Shown piece after piece: positions 36,101 through 42,265 of a stretch of 42,265 nucleotides of DNA. The notes under the pieces are model-generated. The model saw only the letters and a list, made by a program, of their open reading frames with translations, did not search any database and was not told where the DNA came from. How positions within the stretch are numbered: position 1 is the stretch's first letter; every line of letters begins with the position of its first letter. Source of the stretch: Hyphomicrobiales bacterium (GTDB taxonomy: Bacteria > Pseudomonadota > Alphaproteobacteria > Rhizobiales > Beijerinckiaceae); contig JAIXTM010000022.1 of the NCBI GenBank assembly GCA_027483945.1, forward strand, positions 1 through 42,265, in the 5' to 3' direction. The position numbers and the translations under genes are program-made.

Positions 36101-36284
36101 CGTCAACCGCAACATCATCGGCGCGGTGGTCGGCACCCAGCCCTTCGGCGGGCACGGCCTGTCCGGCACCGGCCCCAAGGCGGGCGGCCCGCATTACCTG
36201 CTGCGCTTCGCCACGGAGCAGACCGTGACGATCAACATCGCGGCCGCGGGCGGCAATGCCGGCCTCATCGCGATGGGGGACTGA
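33186..36284 (+). CDS. putA: Bifunctional proline dehydrogenase / L-glutamate gamma-semialdehyde dehydrogenase
   Basis: 1032 residues. It oxidises proline to glutamate in two steps with channelled intermediate. Order: N-terminal helices, FAD-dependent PRODH barrel (LSALHPRYEAV, VRLVKGAYWDSEVKRAQERG, FATHNALTVALI, EFQRLHGMGE), then the aldehyde dehydrogenase domain (SPWNFPLAIFTGQ, FTGSTEVARI, Glu787 in AETGG, Cys821 in GQRCSALR) and NRNIIGAVVGTQPFGGHGLSGTGPK split across its end. No N-terminal ribbon-helix-helix, so it is a short type without repressor function. ATG 33186 with AGGTG upstream. It ends 3 nt from the fic stop. Confidence 0.96.
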   Translation: MNVHAPLPAFNAPFAGDDATVARRLFEEVGLDAAGEARADARARRLIEAIRAKSGGFGGVEELLREYALSTKEGLALMVLAEALLRVPDGATADRLIEDKLGQGDFAHHESRSEAFLVNASAWALGITARVIQPGETPETVLGQMAKRLGLPTVRAATRQAMRIMGNHFVLGQTIGEALKKASAGDARRYRYSYDMLGEGARTAADAARYFKSYADAIDAIGRAAGNRPLPDRPGISVKLSALHPRYEAVGRERVMAELVPLVVDLARKAKAHDLNFTVDAEEADRLELSLDVIAAVAADPSLAGWDGFGLAIQAYQKRAGAVIDFIADLAARLDRRFMVRLVKGAYWDSEVKRAQERGLADYPVFTRKAMTDLNYVACARKLLALRPRIYPQFATHNALTVALIIEHAGNVEGYEFQRLHGMGETLYGRLLDDEAQAACRTYAPVGGHKDLLAYLVRRLLENGANSSFVSVAADPDVPVDALLKRPRAVIGEPSAARHPRIPMPDDLYAPDRRNSAGVELGHRDSLESLMDQIAQARLPASVASLVNGAAVTGTARPVRNPANGETLAQVSEASPDVADRAVAAALKGYRAWSETPVGTRAAALERAADAMEARQGLLIRLMQAEAGKTIDDAVAELREAVDFLRYYAAEARKLFGQDVALPGPTGEDNRLSLRPRGVFVAISPWNFPLAIFTGQVAAALAAGNAVVAKPAEQTPLIAHEAVRILHEAGVPAGALHLVLGAGDVGARLVGHAAIAGVVFTGSTEVARIINRTLAAKDGPIVPLIAETGGINAMIVDATALPEQVADDVVASAFRSAGQRCSALRLLIVQEDVADKVVEMIIGAARELKIGDPADPSVHVGPVIDAEAKERLDTYISRARKDAKLLYEGALPAEADKGTFVAPHIFALARPSDLKEEVFGPVLHVARYRAKDFDRVLEDIEATGYGLTLGVHSRIDETVRHVVERLSVGNIYVNRNIIGAVVGTQPFGGHGLSGTGPKAGGPHYLLRFATEQTVTINIAAAGGNAGLIAMGD

Positions 36285-36287
36285 CGT

Positions 36288-37337
36288 TCAGATCTTGCGC
36301 CACCTTGCGTAACGACCTTTGTCGTCGCAGCGCAGGCGCCCGGCCTGGCGCTGCTCCCGCAGCACGTTACGGATGTGGTCCCGACCAACGCTGGGCACAG
36401 CCTGCTCGATATCGCTGATCCGGAAACTGTTACCGGCCCGCCCGATCGCGTCCAGGACAAGCTGTTTCTTGACGCCGTGAGTGCTGTTCAGGTCGCCAAG
36501 ACGGAATTCCAGGTCGAAATAGGCTGCCTGGATCACCGACAGAAAATAGCCGATCCAGGGCATCGGATCGTGCCGGCTGTCGTGCCAGCCCTGGGACGAT
36601 TGGTACAACGTGTCGTAATAGCTGTCCTTGGTCCGCTCATAGAGTTGCTCGATCGAGATCCACCGCGCGACCTCATAGCCATGGCGGTACAGAAGAAGGA
36701 CGGTCAGCAGCCGCGCCATCCGCCCGTTCCCGTCGGCGAATGGATGAATGCAGAGAAAGTCCAGGACGTAGAGCGCGATCAGCACGAGGGGGTTGGCCAG
36801 GCCCTCAGCGATCTCCGCCGTGTATCGTCGATGGAGATGGGCTATCGCCTCGGGCGTCTGCCAGGCGGCGATTGGCTTGAACCGCACGAGGACGGTCCCG
36901 TCCGGCGCCGTCTGGGTAATGAGGTTATCCGTTGCCTTCCAACGCCCGCCCGCGCCGCCCGAAAACTTGAACAGGTCCCGATGCATCTGCAGCAACAGAT
37001 TCGGCGAGGGCTTCATGACGTCGCTGGCCTCATGGACGAGATTCAGCACGTTGCGATATCCAGCGATCTCGCCTTGGGGGCGATTTCCTTCCGCCGGGTT
37101 CGCGTTGTCGCGGACCAGATGCTGCAGAACGGCCGCTGGAACGGTGATTCCTTCGAGCCGGTTCGACGATTCCGTGCTTTCGATCATCGACCGCCGCCGC
37201 AAGTGCTCCAGAATCTCGGGCGCGCGCTCCCGGAATAGATCCTGCCGTCCGCGGCCAGTCCCAATATCGCTCAGTGCCCGAACTGTTTCGTGGTCGAAAC
37301 GGATCGAGCGGATGAAAGAAGGCTCGAAGGACGTCAT
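36288..37337 (-). CDS. Fic-domain protein (probable AMP-transferase) with inhibitory helix
   Basis: 349 residues. The Fic motif HPFADGNGR is complete at 198-206 (catalytic His198). The inhibitory motif SxxxEG lies N-terminal (S58-NRL-E62-G63), so this is a self-inhibited class II Fic. A C-terminal winged-helix-like region (QLVLDAIGRAGNSFRISDIE) follows. It likely transfers AMP to a protein; the target is unknown. The gene is visibly less GC-rich than its neighbours, lies between putA and leuD, and ends 3 nt from putA, all consistent with acquisition. The start is ATG 37337, just after an AT-rich repeat region. Confidence 0.9.
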   Translation of the reverse strand: MTSFEPSFIRSIRFDHETVRALSDIGTGRGRQDLFRERAPEILEHLRRRSMIESTESSNRLEGITVPAAVLQHLVRDNANPAEGNRPQGEIAGYRNVLNLVHEASDVMKPSPNLLLQMHRDLFKFSGGAGGRWKATDNLITQTAPDGTVLVRFKPIAAWQTPEAIAHLHRRYTAEIAEGLANPLVLIALYVLDFLCIHPFADGNGRMARLLTVLLLYRHGYEVARWISIEQLYERTKDSYYDTLYQSSQGWHDSRHDPMPWIGYFLSVIQAAYFDLEFRLGDLNSTHGVKKQLVLDAIGRAGNSFRISDIEQAVPSVGRDHIRNVLREQRQAGRLRCDDKGRYARWRKI

Positions 37338-37349
37338 GACAGCCGCCTC

Positions 37350-37385
37350 AATGAGGTATAATCATCTCTAATGAGGTATTAGAGA
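37350..37385. promoter_or_regulatory. Palindrome and direct repeat at the fic promoter
   Basis: TCTCTAAT-GAGGT-ATTAGAGA (37365-37385) is a perfect 8-bp inverted repeat. AATGAGGTAT occurs at 37350-37359 and again at 37370-37379, 20 bp apart. TATAAT is found on the plus strand at 37357-37362. The block lies 12 nt upstream of the fic ATG and 84 nt upstream of leuD, so it could control either gene. Confidence 0.6.
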
Positions 37386-37469
37386 CGCTGCAATACCCTA
37401 TTGAGAGACATTTCGCTTGACCATGGCGGGGCCGGATGGGAACAGCCCACCACGTTTCCGGAGGTTGAC

Positions 37470-38075
37470 ATGCAGCCCTTCACCACGCTTACCGGCGTCG
37501 CCGCACCGCTCGAGATCGTCAATGTCGACACCGACATGATCATCCCGAAGCAGTATCTGAAGACGATCAAGCGCACCGGCCTCGGCAAGGGGCTGTTCTC
37601 CGAGCAGCGCTACCGGGACGACGGCAGCGAGAACCCGGACTTCGTGCTGAACAAGCCGGCCTACCGGAACGCGCAGATCCTGGTGGCGGGCGACAATTTC
37701 GGCTGCGGCTCGTCCCGCGAGCACGCGCCCTGGGCGCTCCTGGACTTCGGGATCCGCTGCGTGATCTCCACGTCCTTCGCCGACATCTTCTACAACAATT
37801 GCTTCAAGAACGGCATCCTGCCCATCGTGGTCAGCCCCGCCGACCTCGACAAGCTCATGGACGATGCCCGCCGCGGCGCCAATGCGACGCTGACGGTCGA
37901 TCTCGCCAGCCAGACGATCAAGGGACCCGACGGTGGCTCGATCGCCTTCGACATCGACCCGTTCCGCAAGCATTGCCTGATGAACGGCCTGGACGATATC
38001 GGCCTCACGATGGAGAAGGCGCCCTCCATCGCCGCCTTCGAGACCAAGATCGCGGACAGCCGTCCCTGGCTCTGA
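37470..38075 (+). CDS. leuD: 3-isopropylmalate dehydratase small subunit
   Basis: 201 residues. With LeuC it isomerises isopropylmalate in leucine synthesis. [14 protein letters not shown] is the swivel-domain signature; [14 protein letters not shown] and [17 protein letters not shown] match. ATG 37470 follows CCGGAGGTTGAC. leuC is not in the window. A rho-independent-type hairpin follows the stop. Confidence 0.96.
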   Translation: MQPFTTLTGVAAPLEIVNVDTDMIIPKQYLKTIKRTGLGKGLFSEQRYRDDGSENPDFVLNKPAYRNAQILVAGDNFGCGSSREHAPWALLDFGIRCVISTSFADIFYNNCFKNGILPIVVSPADLDKLMDDARRGANATLTVDLASQTIKGPDGGSIAFDIDPFRKHCLMNGLDDIGLTMEKAPSIAAFETKIADSRPWL

Positions 38076-38110
38076 ACGCCGGCGGCGGACGTTCACGCCG
38101 TGACGGATCG

Positions 38111-38139
38111 AACGGGGCCCTTGCGGCCCCGTTTCGTTT
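38111..38139 (+). terminator. Rho-independent-type terminator after leuD
   Basis: AACGGGGCC-CTTGC-GGCCCCGTT, a 9-bp stem and 5-nt loop, followed by TCGTTTG. It lies 35 nt after the leuD stop and before the HAD gene. Confidence 0.75.
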
Positions 38140-38176
38140 GTGGTCAAGAGCCGTAGTCTTCCTACGGAGTCCGACG

Positions 38177-38830
38177 ATGGCGCTGAAGGCCCTCCTGTTC
38201 GATCACGACGGCACGCTCGTCGATTCCGAGATGGTCCACTTTGCCATGTGGCGCACGACGATTGCGGCCTATGGCGGGGACCTGACCGAGGCGGTCTATA
38301 TCGACCATTGCGTCGGCGTGCCGACTCCCCAGACGGCTGAGGCCATGGTGGCCCTCCTGAAACTGCCGGTCGAACCGGCCGTGCTGGCAGCGCAGAAGAA
38401 CGCGGCGACGCGCGCCTCCCTCGCCCGCGAGCCCTTCCCGCTCATGCCCGATACCCGCGCGATGCTCGATCTCGGCCGCGCGCGGGGCCTGAAGATGGCG
38501 GTCGTCACCGGCGCCAACGGGGACGGCATCCGCCGCACGATCAGCGGCTACGGGCTGGAATCGTTCTTCGACGAGGCGATCTCGGCCGACGACGTGGCCC
38601 GCAGCAAGCCGCATCCCGATTGCTACCTCCTCGCCATGGAGCGCCTCGGCGTGAAGCCGGAGGAGTGCTTCGCCTTCGAGGACACCCATGCCGGCGTCTC
38701 GGCCGCCGCCAATGCGGGGCTGCGCTGCGTCGCGATCCGCAACGTCTATTCGGCCAAGCACGACCTGTCCCGGGCCGTCCACGTGGCGGGGACGCTGGGC
38801 GAGGCCGTGACCTGGGCGCTCGCCGCCTGA
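38177..38830 (+). CDS. HAD-superfamily hydrolase, phosphoglucomutase/phosphatase-like
   Basis: 217 residues. HAD motif I FDHDGTLVDSE (Asp nucleophile near residue 9; the second position is His rather than the common Leu/Met), motif II VVTGANGDG, motif III KPHPDCYLLA and motif IV FEDTHAGVSAAANAG. Cap domain near residues 18-90. Likely a sugar-phosphate phosphatase; substrate unknown. CGGAG precedes ATG 38177. It ends 4 nt from the convergent mtaB stop. Confidence 0.88.
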   Translation: MALKALLFDHDGTLVDSEMVHFAMWRTTIAAYGGDLTEAVYIDHCVGVPTPQTAEAMVALLKLPVEPAVLAAQKNAATRASLAREPFPLMPDTRAMLDLGRARGLKMAVVTGANGDGIRRTISGYGLESFFDEAISADDVARSKPHPDCYLLAMERLGVKPEECFAFEDTHAGVSAAANAGLRCVAIRNVYSAKHDLSRAVHVAGTLGEAVTWALAA

Positions 38831-38834
38831 ACGC

Positions 38835-40088
38835 TCAGGCGGCCTCGGCGGCGATGAGCCGGCGGCCGTCGCTGGCGGCGATGGCGAGGTCGGCGATGGT
38901 GCCGGGGGGCATCGTCTCCGGCACGACGACGCTGGCATAGGCCTCCGTCCGGCCGAGCCCGCCGCCTTCCGCCATGACGGAGAGGCGCCGGCCGACCTGC
39001 GCGTCAAGGTGCGCGCCCAGGGCGACCTCGCCCCGTTCCCGCAGGCGGGCCGCCCGCTCCCGGATCGCCGCGCCGTCCACCTGCGGCATGCGCGCCGCCG
39101 GCGTGCCTTCGCGAGGCGAGAACGGGAAGACGTGGAGGTGCGTCAGCCCGCATTCCTCCACCAAGGCGAGCGTCCGGCCGAACATGGCCTCGGTCTCGGT
39201 GGGAAAGCCGGCGATGAAATCGGCGCCGAAGACGATGTCCGGCCGGCGCGCGCGCATCGCTTCGCAGAAGCGGATCGCGTCGTCCCTCGAATGGCGGCGC
39301 TTCATGCGCTTGAGGATCATGTCGTCGCCGGCCTGCAGCGAGAGGTGCAGGTGCGGCATCAGCCGGGCCTCGCTCGCCATCGCGTCGAGCAGCGCCTCGT
39401 CCGCCTCCACGGAATCGATGGAGGAGAGGCGCAGGCGCGGCAGGTCCGGCACGTGGCGCAGGATCGCCTGGACGAGGAGGCCGAGCGTCGCGCGCCCCGG
39501 CAGGTCGCCGCCATAGGCGGTGATGTCGACGCCGGTCACGACGATCTCGGCGGCGCCGTTCCCCGCCAGCCGCTTCACCCTCTCCACCACCGCGCCCATG
39601 GGCAGGGAGCGGGACGGCCCGCGCCCGAACGGGATGATGCAGAACGTGCAGCGATGGTCGCAGCCGGTCTGGACCGGGACATAGGCGCGCGGCAGGCCGC
39701 GATGGCCGGCGACGGGCGGCGCCTCCATCGTCCGCGCCGCCATGATGTCGGAGATGCCGGGCTCCGGCGCGGCGCCGTCGGCGAGCCGCCGCCACAGGCC
39801 GGGATCGAGCTTGTCGGCATTGCCGATGACGGCCGTGACGCCTTCCATCCCGGCGAAGGCGTCCGCGCCGGTCTGCGCCGCGCAGCCGGTCACGACGATG
39901 CGGCTGCCCGGCTTCGCGCGCACGGTGCGGCGGATGGCCTGGCGGGCCTGGCGCACCGCCTCGCCGGTGACGGCGCAGGTGTTGAGGACGACGATGTCGG
40001 TGAGGCCGGCGGCGCGGGCCTGCTCGCCCATCACCTCCGATTCGTAGGCGTTCAGGCGGCAGCCGAAGGTGAGGACGTCGACGCCCAT
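38835..40088 (-). CDS. mtaB: tRNA t6A37 methylthiotransferase, MtaB family
   Basis: 417 residues. N-terminal UPF0004 domain with three cluster Cys (Cys10 in TFGCRLNAYE, VLNTCAVTGE, VVTGCAAQ), radical SAM core with CDHRCTFC, and a C-terminal TRAM-like end. The phrase FGCRLNAYESE places it with MtaB rather than MiaB. It would convert t6A to ms2t6A at position 37 of ANN-reading tRNAs. Its ATG overlaps the dapF stop (ATGA). Confidence 0.92.
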   Translation of the reverse strand: MGVDVLTFGCRLNAYESEVMGEQARAAGLTDIVVLNTCAVTGEAVRQARQAIRRTVRAKPGSRIVVTGCAAQTGADAFAGMEGVTAVIGNADKLDPGLWRRLADGAAPEPGISDIMAARTMEAPPVAGHRGLPRAYVPVQTGCDHRCTFCIIPFGRGPSRSLPMGAVVERVKRLAGNGAAEIVVTGVDITAYGGDLPGRATLGLLVQAILRHVPDLPRLRLSSIDSVEADEALLDAMASEARLMPHLHLSLQAGDDMILKRMKRRHSRDDAIRFCEAMRARRPDIVFGADFIAGFPTETEAMFGRTLALVEECGLTHLHVFPFSPREGTPAARMPQVDGAAIRERAARLRERGEVALGAHLDAQVGRRLSVMAEGGGLGRTEAYASVVVPETMPPGTIADLAIAASDGRRLIAAEAA

Positions 40089-40975
40089 CAGGCTGCGCCC
40101 GCGAAGATCTCCGGCGCGAAGCTGCCCACATGTTCCAGCTCGACCGGGCCCGTCATCAGGACGTGGTCGTCGCTTTCGCGCCAGTCGATGAAGAGATCGC
40201 CGCCCGGCAGCGTGACGCGCGCCTTGCGGTCGGTGAGCTTCTTGCGCGCAGCGGCGACGAGGGTTGCGCAGGCGCCGGACCCGCAGGCGAGCGTGATCCC
40301 CGCCCCGCGCTCCCAGACACGCAGGACGATGTGGTCGCGCGCCTTGACCGCGGCGAGCTCGATATTGGCGCGCTCGGGGAAGAGCGGATGGTTCTCCAGC
40401 AGCGGCCCGAACCGCTCCAGGTCGTAGGCGTAAGGGTCGTCGACCCAGAAGATCGCGTGGGGATTGCCCATCGAGACGGCCGACGGAGAATGGAGCACCG
40501 GCGCGTCGATCGGGCCGATCTGCAGCTCGATCATCCGCGTGTCGCGGAATTCCTCGGCGAGCGGGATCTCGTCCCATTTCAGGCGCGGGGCGCCCATGTC
40601 CACGGTGAAGGTCAGGTCGTCGGCGCGCGTGACGTGGAGGAGGCCGGCGCGGCTCTCCAGCGTCAGGCGGGCGCGGGCCGGATCGTGGTCGGGCCCCAGC
40701 ATGACCCAGGCGACGCAGCGCGTGCCGTTGCCGCAGGCCTGCGCTTCCGAACCGTCATTGTTGTAGATGCGGATGCGCGCGTCGATGCCCGGTATCGTCG
40801 AGGCGTGGATGACCATGAGCTGGTCGAAGGCGGTGGCCGGCTGCCGGGCGATGGCCCGCGCCTCGTCCGCCGTCACGGCGGCCCGGCTCTCGCGCAGGTC
40901 CAGCACGACGATGGCGTTGCCGAGGCCGTTCATCTTCCAGTAGCGGCTATGGACGAGCGGGCTGGGCACGGTCAT
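40088..40975 (-). CDS. dapF: Diaminopimelate epimerase
   Basis: 295 residues. It makes meso-diaminopimelate for lysine and peptidoglycan. The two catalytic Cys are present: Cys81 in [10 protein letters not shown] and Cys231 in [25 protein letters not shown] at the start is diagnostic. dapF-mtaB is a common pair in Hyphomicrobiales. The start is ATG 40975; the gene is divergent from the GyrI-like gene. Confidence 0.96.
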   Translation of the reverse strand: MTVPSPLVHSRYWKMNGLGNAIVVLDLRESRAAVTADEARAIARQPATAFDQLMVIHASTIPGIDARIRIYNNDGSEAQACGNGTRCVAWVMLGPDHDPARARLTLESRAGLLHVTRADDLTFTVDMGAPRLKWDEIPLAEEFRDTRMIELQIGPIDAPVLHSPSAVSMGNPHAIFWVDDPYAYDLERFGPLLENHPLFPERANIELAAVKARDHIVLRVWERGAGITLACGSGACATLVAAARKKLTDRKARVTLPGGDLFIDWRESDDHVLMTGPVELEHVGSFAPEIFAGAA

Positions 40976-41112
40976 GGAGGCTGGGTCCGGGCTGACAGGG
41001 CGCTATATGGGCGAAATCGGCCCCTTGCGCTACCCTTGAACCTCCCCAGCGTCATCGGGCCGTCCTATCCTTGGGGCATGGCATGGCGGCCGATTCGCCG
41101 CGGAGGACCACG

Positions 41113-41877
41113 ATGGCGGTCAGGTTGAAGATTCCACTCGGGTGGCTCGCGGTCCTGCTCCTGGTCGCGGGGGGCGCGACCGCGCAGGCTCCGCAGACCC
41201 CTTCGCCCGTCCCGGCGGCCCCCCAGGCCGAACCGGCCCCGGCGCCGGTGCCGCCCGTCCCCGCGCCGAGCGTGCCCGCCCCGAACATGCCGGGGCCGGG
41301 CGCAGGCCCGGCAGCGCCGCCCATGACCATGCCGCAGACGCCGGAACCGCCGCGGTCGGCGGCGACGACGTTCAAGCCCTATCCGACGCTTGTCGGCCCG
41401 TCGGCGAATCCCGCGGACATGGACGAGGTGACGCTGCCCGCCAAGCCGGCCCTCGCCCGGGAGGGCCGGACGACCTGGGACAACGGCTTTTCGATGCTGA
41501 TGGAGACCTTCAAGCGCCTGCACGACCAGGCGGTGCAGTCCGGCCTGAAGCCGGCCGGCAAGCCCCTCGCCCGGTTCCTGGAGACCAATGACGAGGGTTT
41601 CCGCTTCCAGGCCATGCTGCCGGTCGAAGCACCGGCATCGCCGCCCGCCCTGCCGGAGGGGTTCGCCATGACGCGCACGCCGGAGGGCCCGGCCCTGCGC
41701 TTCGTGCACAAGGCGCCCTATGAGGAGATCGATTCCACCTACGAGGCCATCACCGCCTATCTCGATGCCAAGAACATCGCGGTGGAGGACAGTTTCGTGG
41801 AGGAATACGCCACCGACCTCACGGACCCGGCCGATCCGGAGCTGGAGATCAACATCTTCGTGACGCGCAAGCGCTGA
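41113..41877 (+). CDS. Secreted GyrI-like effector-binding domain protein
   Basis: 254 residues. Signal peptide (about 1-27, ending GGATAQA), a Pro/Ala-rich linker of about 60 residues, and a C-terminal GyrI-like/AraC-effector-binding fold (from about 125: TFKRLHDQAVQSGLKPAGKP, RFLETNDEGFRFQAMLPV, RFVHKAPYEEIDSTYEAITA, LEINIFVTRK). The domain binds small molecules in regulators; here it is alone and exported, so it may be a periplasmic ligand-binding or scavenging protein. ATG 41113 follows GGAGGACCACG. Confidence 0.75.
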   Translation: MAVRLKIPLGWLAVLLLVAGGATAQAPQTPSPVPAAPQAEPAPAPVPPVPAPSVPAPNMPGPGAGPAAPPMTMPQTPEPPRSAATTFKPYPTLVGPSANPADMDEVTLPAKPALAREGRTTWDNGFSMLMETFKRLHDQAVQSGLKPAGKPLARFLETNDEGFRFQAMLPVEAPASPPALPEGFAMTRTPEGPALRFVHKAPYEEIDSTYEAITAYLDAKNIAVEDSFVEEYATDLTDPADPELEINIFVTRKR

Positions 41878-41903
41878 CGCCGGTTCGGGGCAGGATGTTG
41901 GTC

Positions 41904-41985
41904 GTCATTGCGAGCGTAAGCGAAGCAATCCAGAGGGCGGTTGCGGCCGGTGGATTGCTTCGTCGCTTCGCTCCTCGCAATGACG
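41904..41985. repeat. CATTGCGAGCGAAGC inverted repeat, copy 2
   Basis: CATTGCGAGCGTAAGCGAAG-CAATCC pairs with GGATTGCTTCGTCGCTTCGC-TCCTCGCAATG. Same family as 8323-8404, with a 1-nt length difference in the left arm. Confidence 0.85.
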
Positions 41986-41994
41986 GTTGAGGAT

Positions 41995-42042
41995 GACGCC
42001 TCGTCCTTCGAGGCCGCTGCGCGGCACCTCAGGATGAGGCTT
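41995..42042. repeat. CCTCATCCTGAGG palindromic repeat, copy 4
   Basis: GACGCCTCGTCCTTCGAGGC, CGCTGCGCGG, CACCTCAGGATGAGGCTT. It is the shortest and cleanest copy of the family. Confidence 0.75.
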
Positions 42043-42082
42043 CGATGAAGGACGAGGCTTCGGATGGATGCAGCCAGTTCTA

Positions 42083-42214
42083 ACGGTCCTCATGCTGAGG
42101 CGCTCGTCGGAACGGCGAGCCTCGAAGCACGCAAGAATGGCAGTGAGCGCATCCCCCTCCTCCCGCGCAGCGGCGGGGAGGGGCTAGGGGTGGGGGGTGC
42201 CGGGCGTGGAGCGC
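42083..42214 (+). repeat. Composite repeat, copy C
   Basis: ACGGTCCTCATGCTGAGGCG ... GAGCCTCGAAGCACGCA, linker GAATGGCAGTGAGCGCATCC, then CTCCTCCCGCGCAGCGGCGG and GTGCCGGGCGTGGAGC. All three parts are in the same order and orientation as at 21-146. Confidence 0.85.
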
Positions 42215-42265
42215 GGTGGTGGCAGCAAGGTATCCCAATCCGACCGAAGACGTGGATGGTCGGGA

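Larger units (their letters stand above)
41878..42265. repeat. Repeat cluster at the right end
   Basis: 388 nt without a gene. In order: the CATTGCGAGCG inverted repeat (41904-41985), the CCTCATCCTGAGG palindrome (41995-42042) and a composite repeat (42083-42214) with the same order of parts as the one at the left end of the window. Confidence 0.8.

Noticed and set aside
33120-36194. A 1024-codon antisense frame within putA
   Set aside because: It is the shadow of putA; the translation is Gly/Arg/His-rich without any domain, while the sense frame encodes full-length PutA.
40976-41112. A defined promoter pair between dapF and the GyrI-like gene
   Set aside because: CATATAG and TTGAAC are present, but no partner boxes lie at acceptable spacing, so I do not assign promoters.

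Overview
The window is GC-rich chromosomal DNA from an alphaproteobacterium, most likely a Hyphomicrobiales (Rhizobiales) lineage. The evidence is gene order (phaR/phaA/phaB; uvrC-pgsA-moaD-moaE; obgE-proB-proA-nadD-rsfS-rlmH-envC-like-ctpA-deacetylase-rppH; lrp/putA), the L25/Ctc-type RplY, frequent GTG starts with GTGA or ATGA stop/start overlaps, and intergenic palindromic repeats of a kind common in this order. I see no rRNA, tRNA, CRISPR array, transposase or phage gene. Genus cannot be assigned from what is visible.

Layout. 1-575: tandem and inverted repeats without a gene. 576-2689: a small unknown protein and a PAS/degenerate-GGDEF/EAL protein. 2694-5959: PHB metabolism (phaR divergent from phaA and phaB), with a DUF559 nuclease-like gene and a long inverted repeat between phaA and phaB. 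6258-8161: a YddG-like exporter, purS, purQ. 8162-8619: repeats. 8620-12213: moaE, moaD, pgsA and uvrC on the minus strand. 12338-13919: a lipoprotein and prs. 13920-14554: a VapBC-type toxin-antitoxin pair, back to back with a queC / VUT transporter / CxxCxxCC-protein operon. 16599-18965: rplY, pth, an EamA transporter.

18920-29471 is one long minus-strand chain whose genes mostly touch or overlap: obgE, a second toxin-antitoxin pair, proB, proA, nadD, rsfS, rlmH, an EnvC-like factor, ctpA, a divergent polysaccharide deacetylase and rppH. It joins ribosome maturation, proline and NAD synthesis, and envelope remodelling. 29521-29893 holds a HigA antitoxin whose HigB toxin is reduced to 22 codons by an apparent in-frame internal deletion. 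29996-36284: two secreted proteins, glutaminase, and lrp divergent from putA. 36288-37337: a less GC-rich Fic-domain gene. 37470-41877: leuD, a HAD phosphatase, mtaB, dapF and a secreted GyrI-like protein. 41878-42265: repeats again.

Most of the window is conserved core. The accessory part is small: two VapBC-like modules, a decayed HigBA, one Fic protein, one DUF559 protein and several repeat families. Each of the two VapBC modules, the higBA remnant and fic has a palindrome just upstream that looks like an operator, and several accessory genes sit flush against core genes. I did not find a convincing new multi-gene system. The observations most worth following are the vapBC/queC shared palindrome, the toxin-antitoxin pair overlapping proB, the higB internal deletion, and the composite repeat present at both ends of the window.
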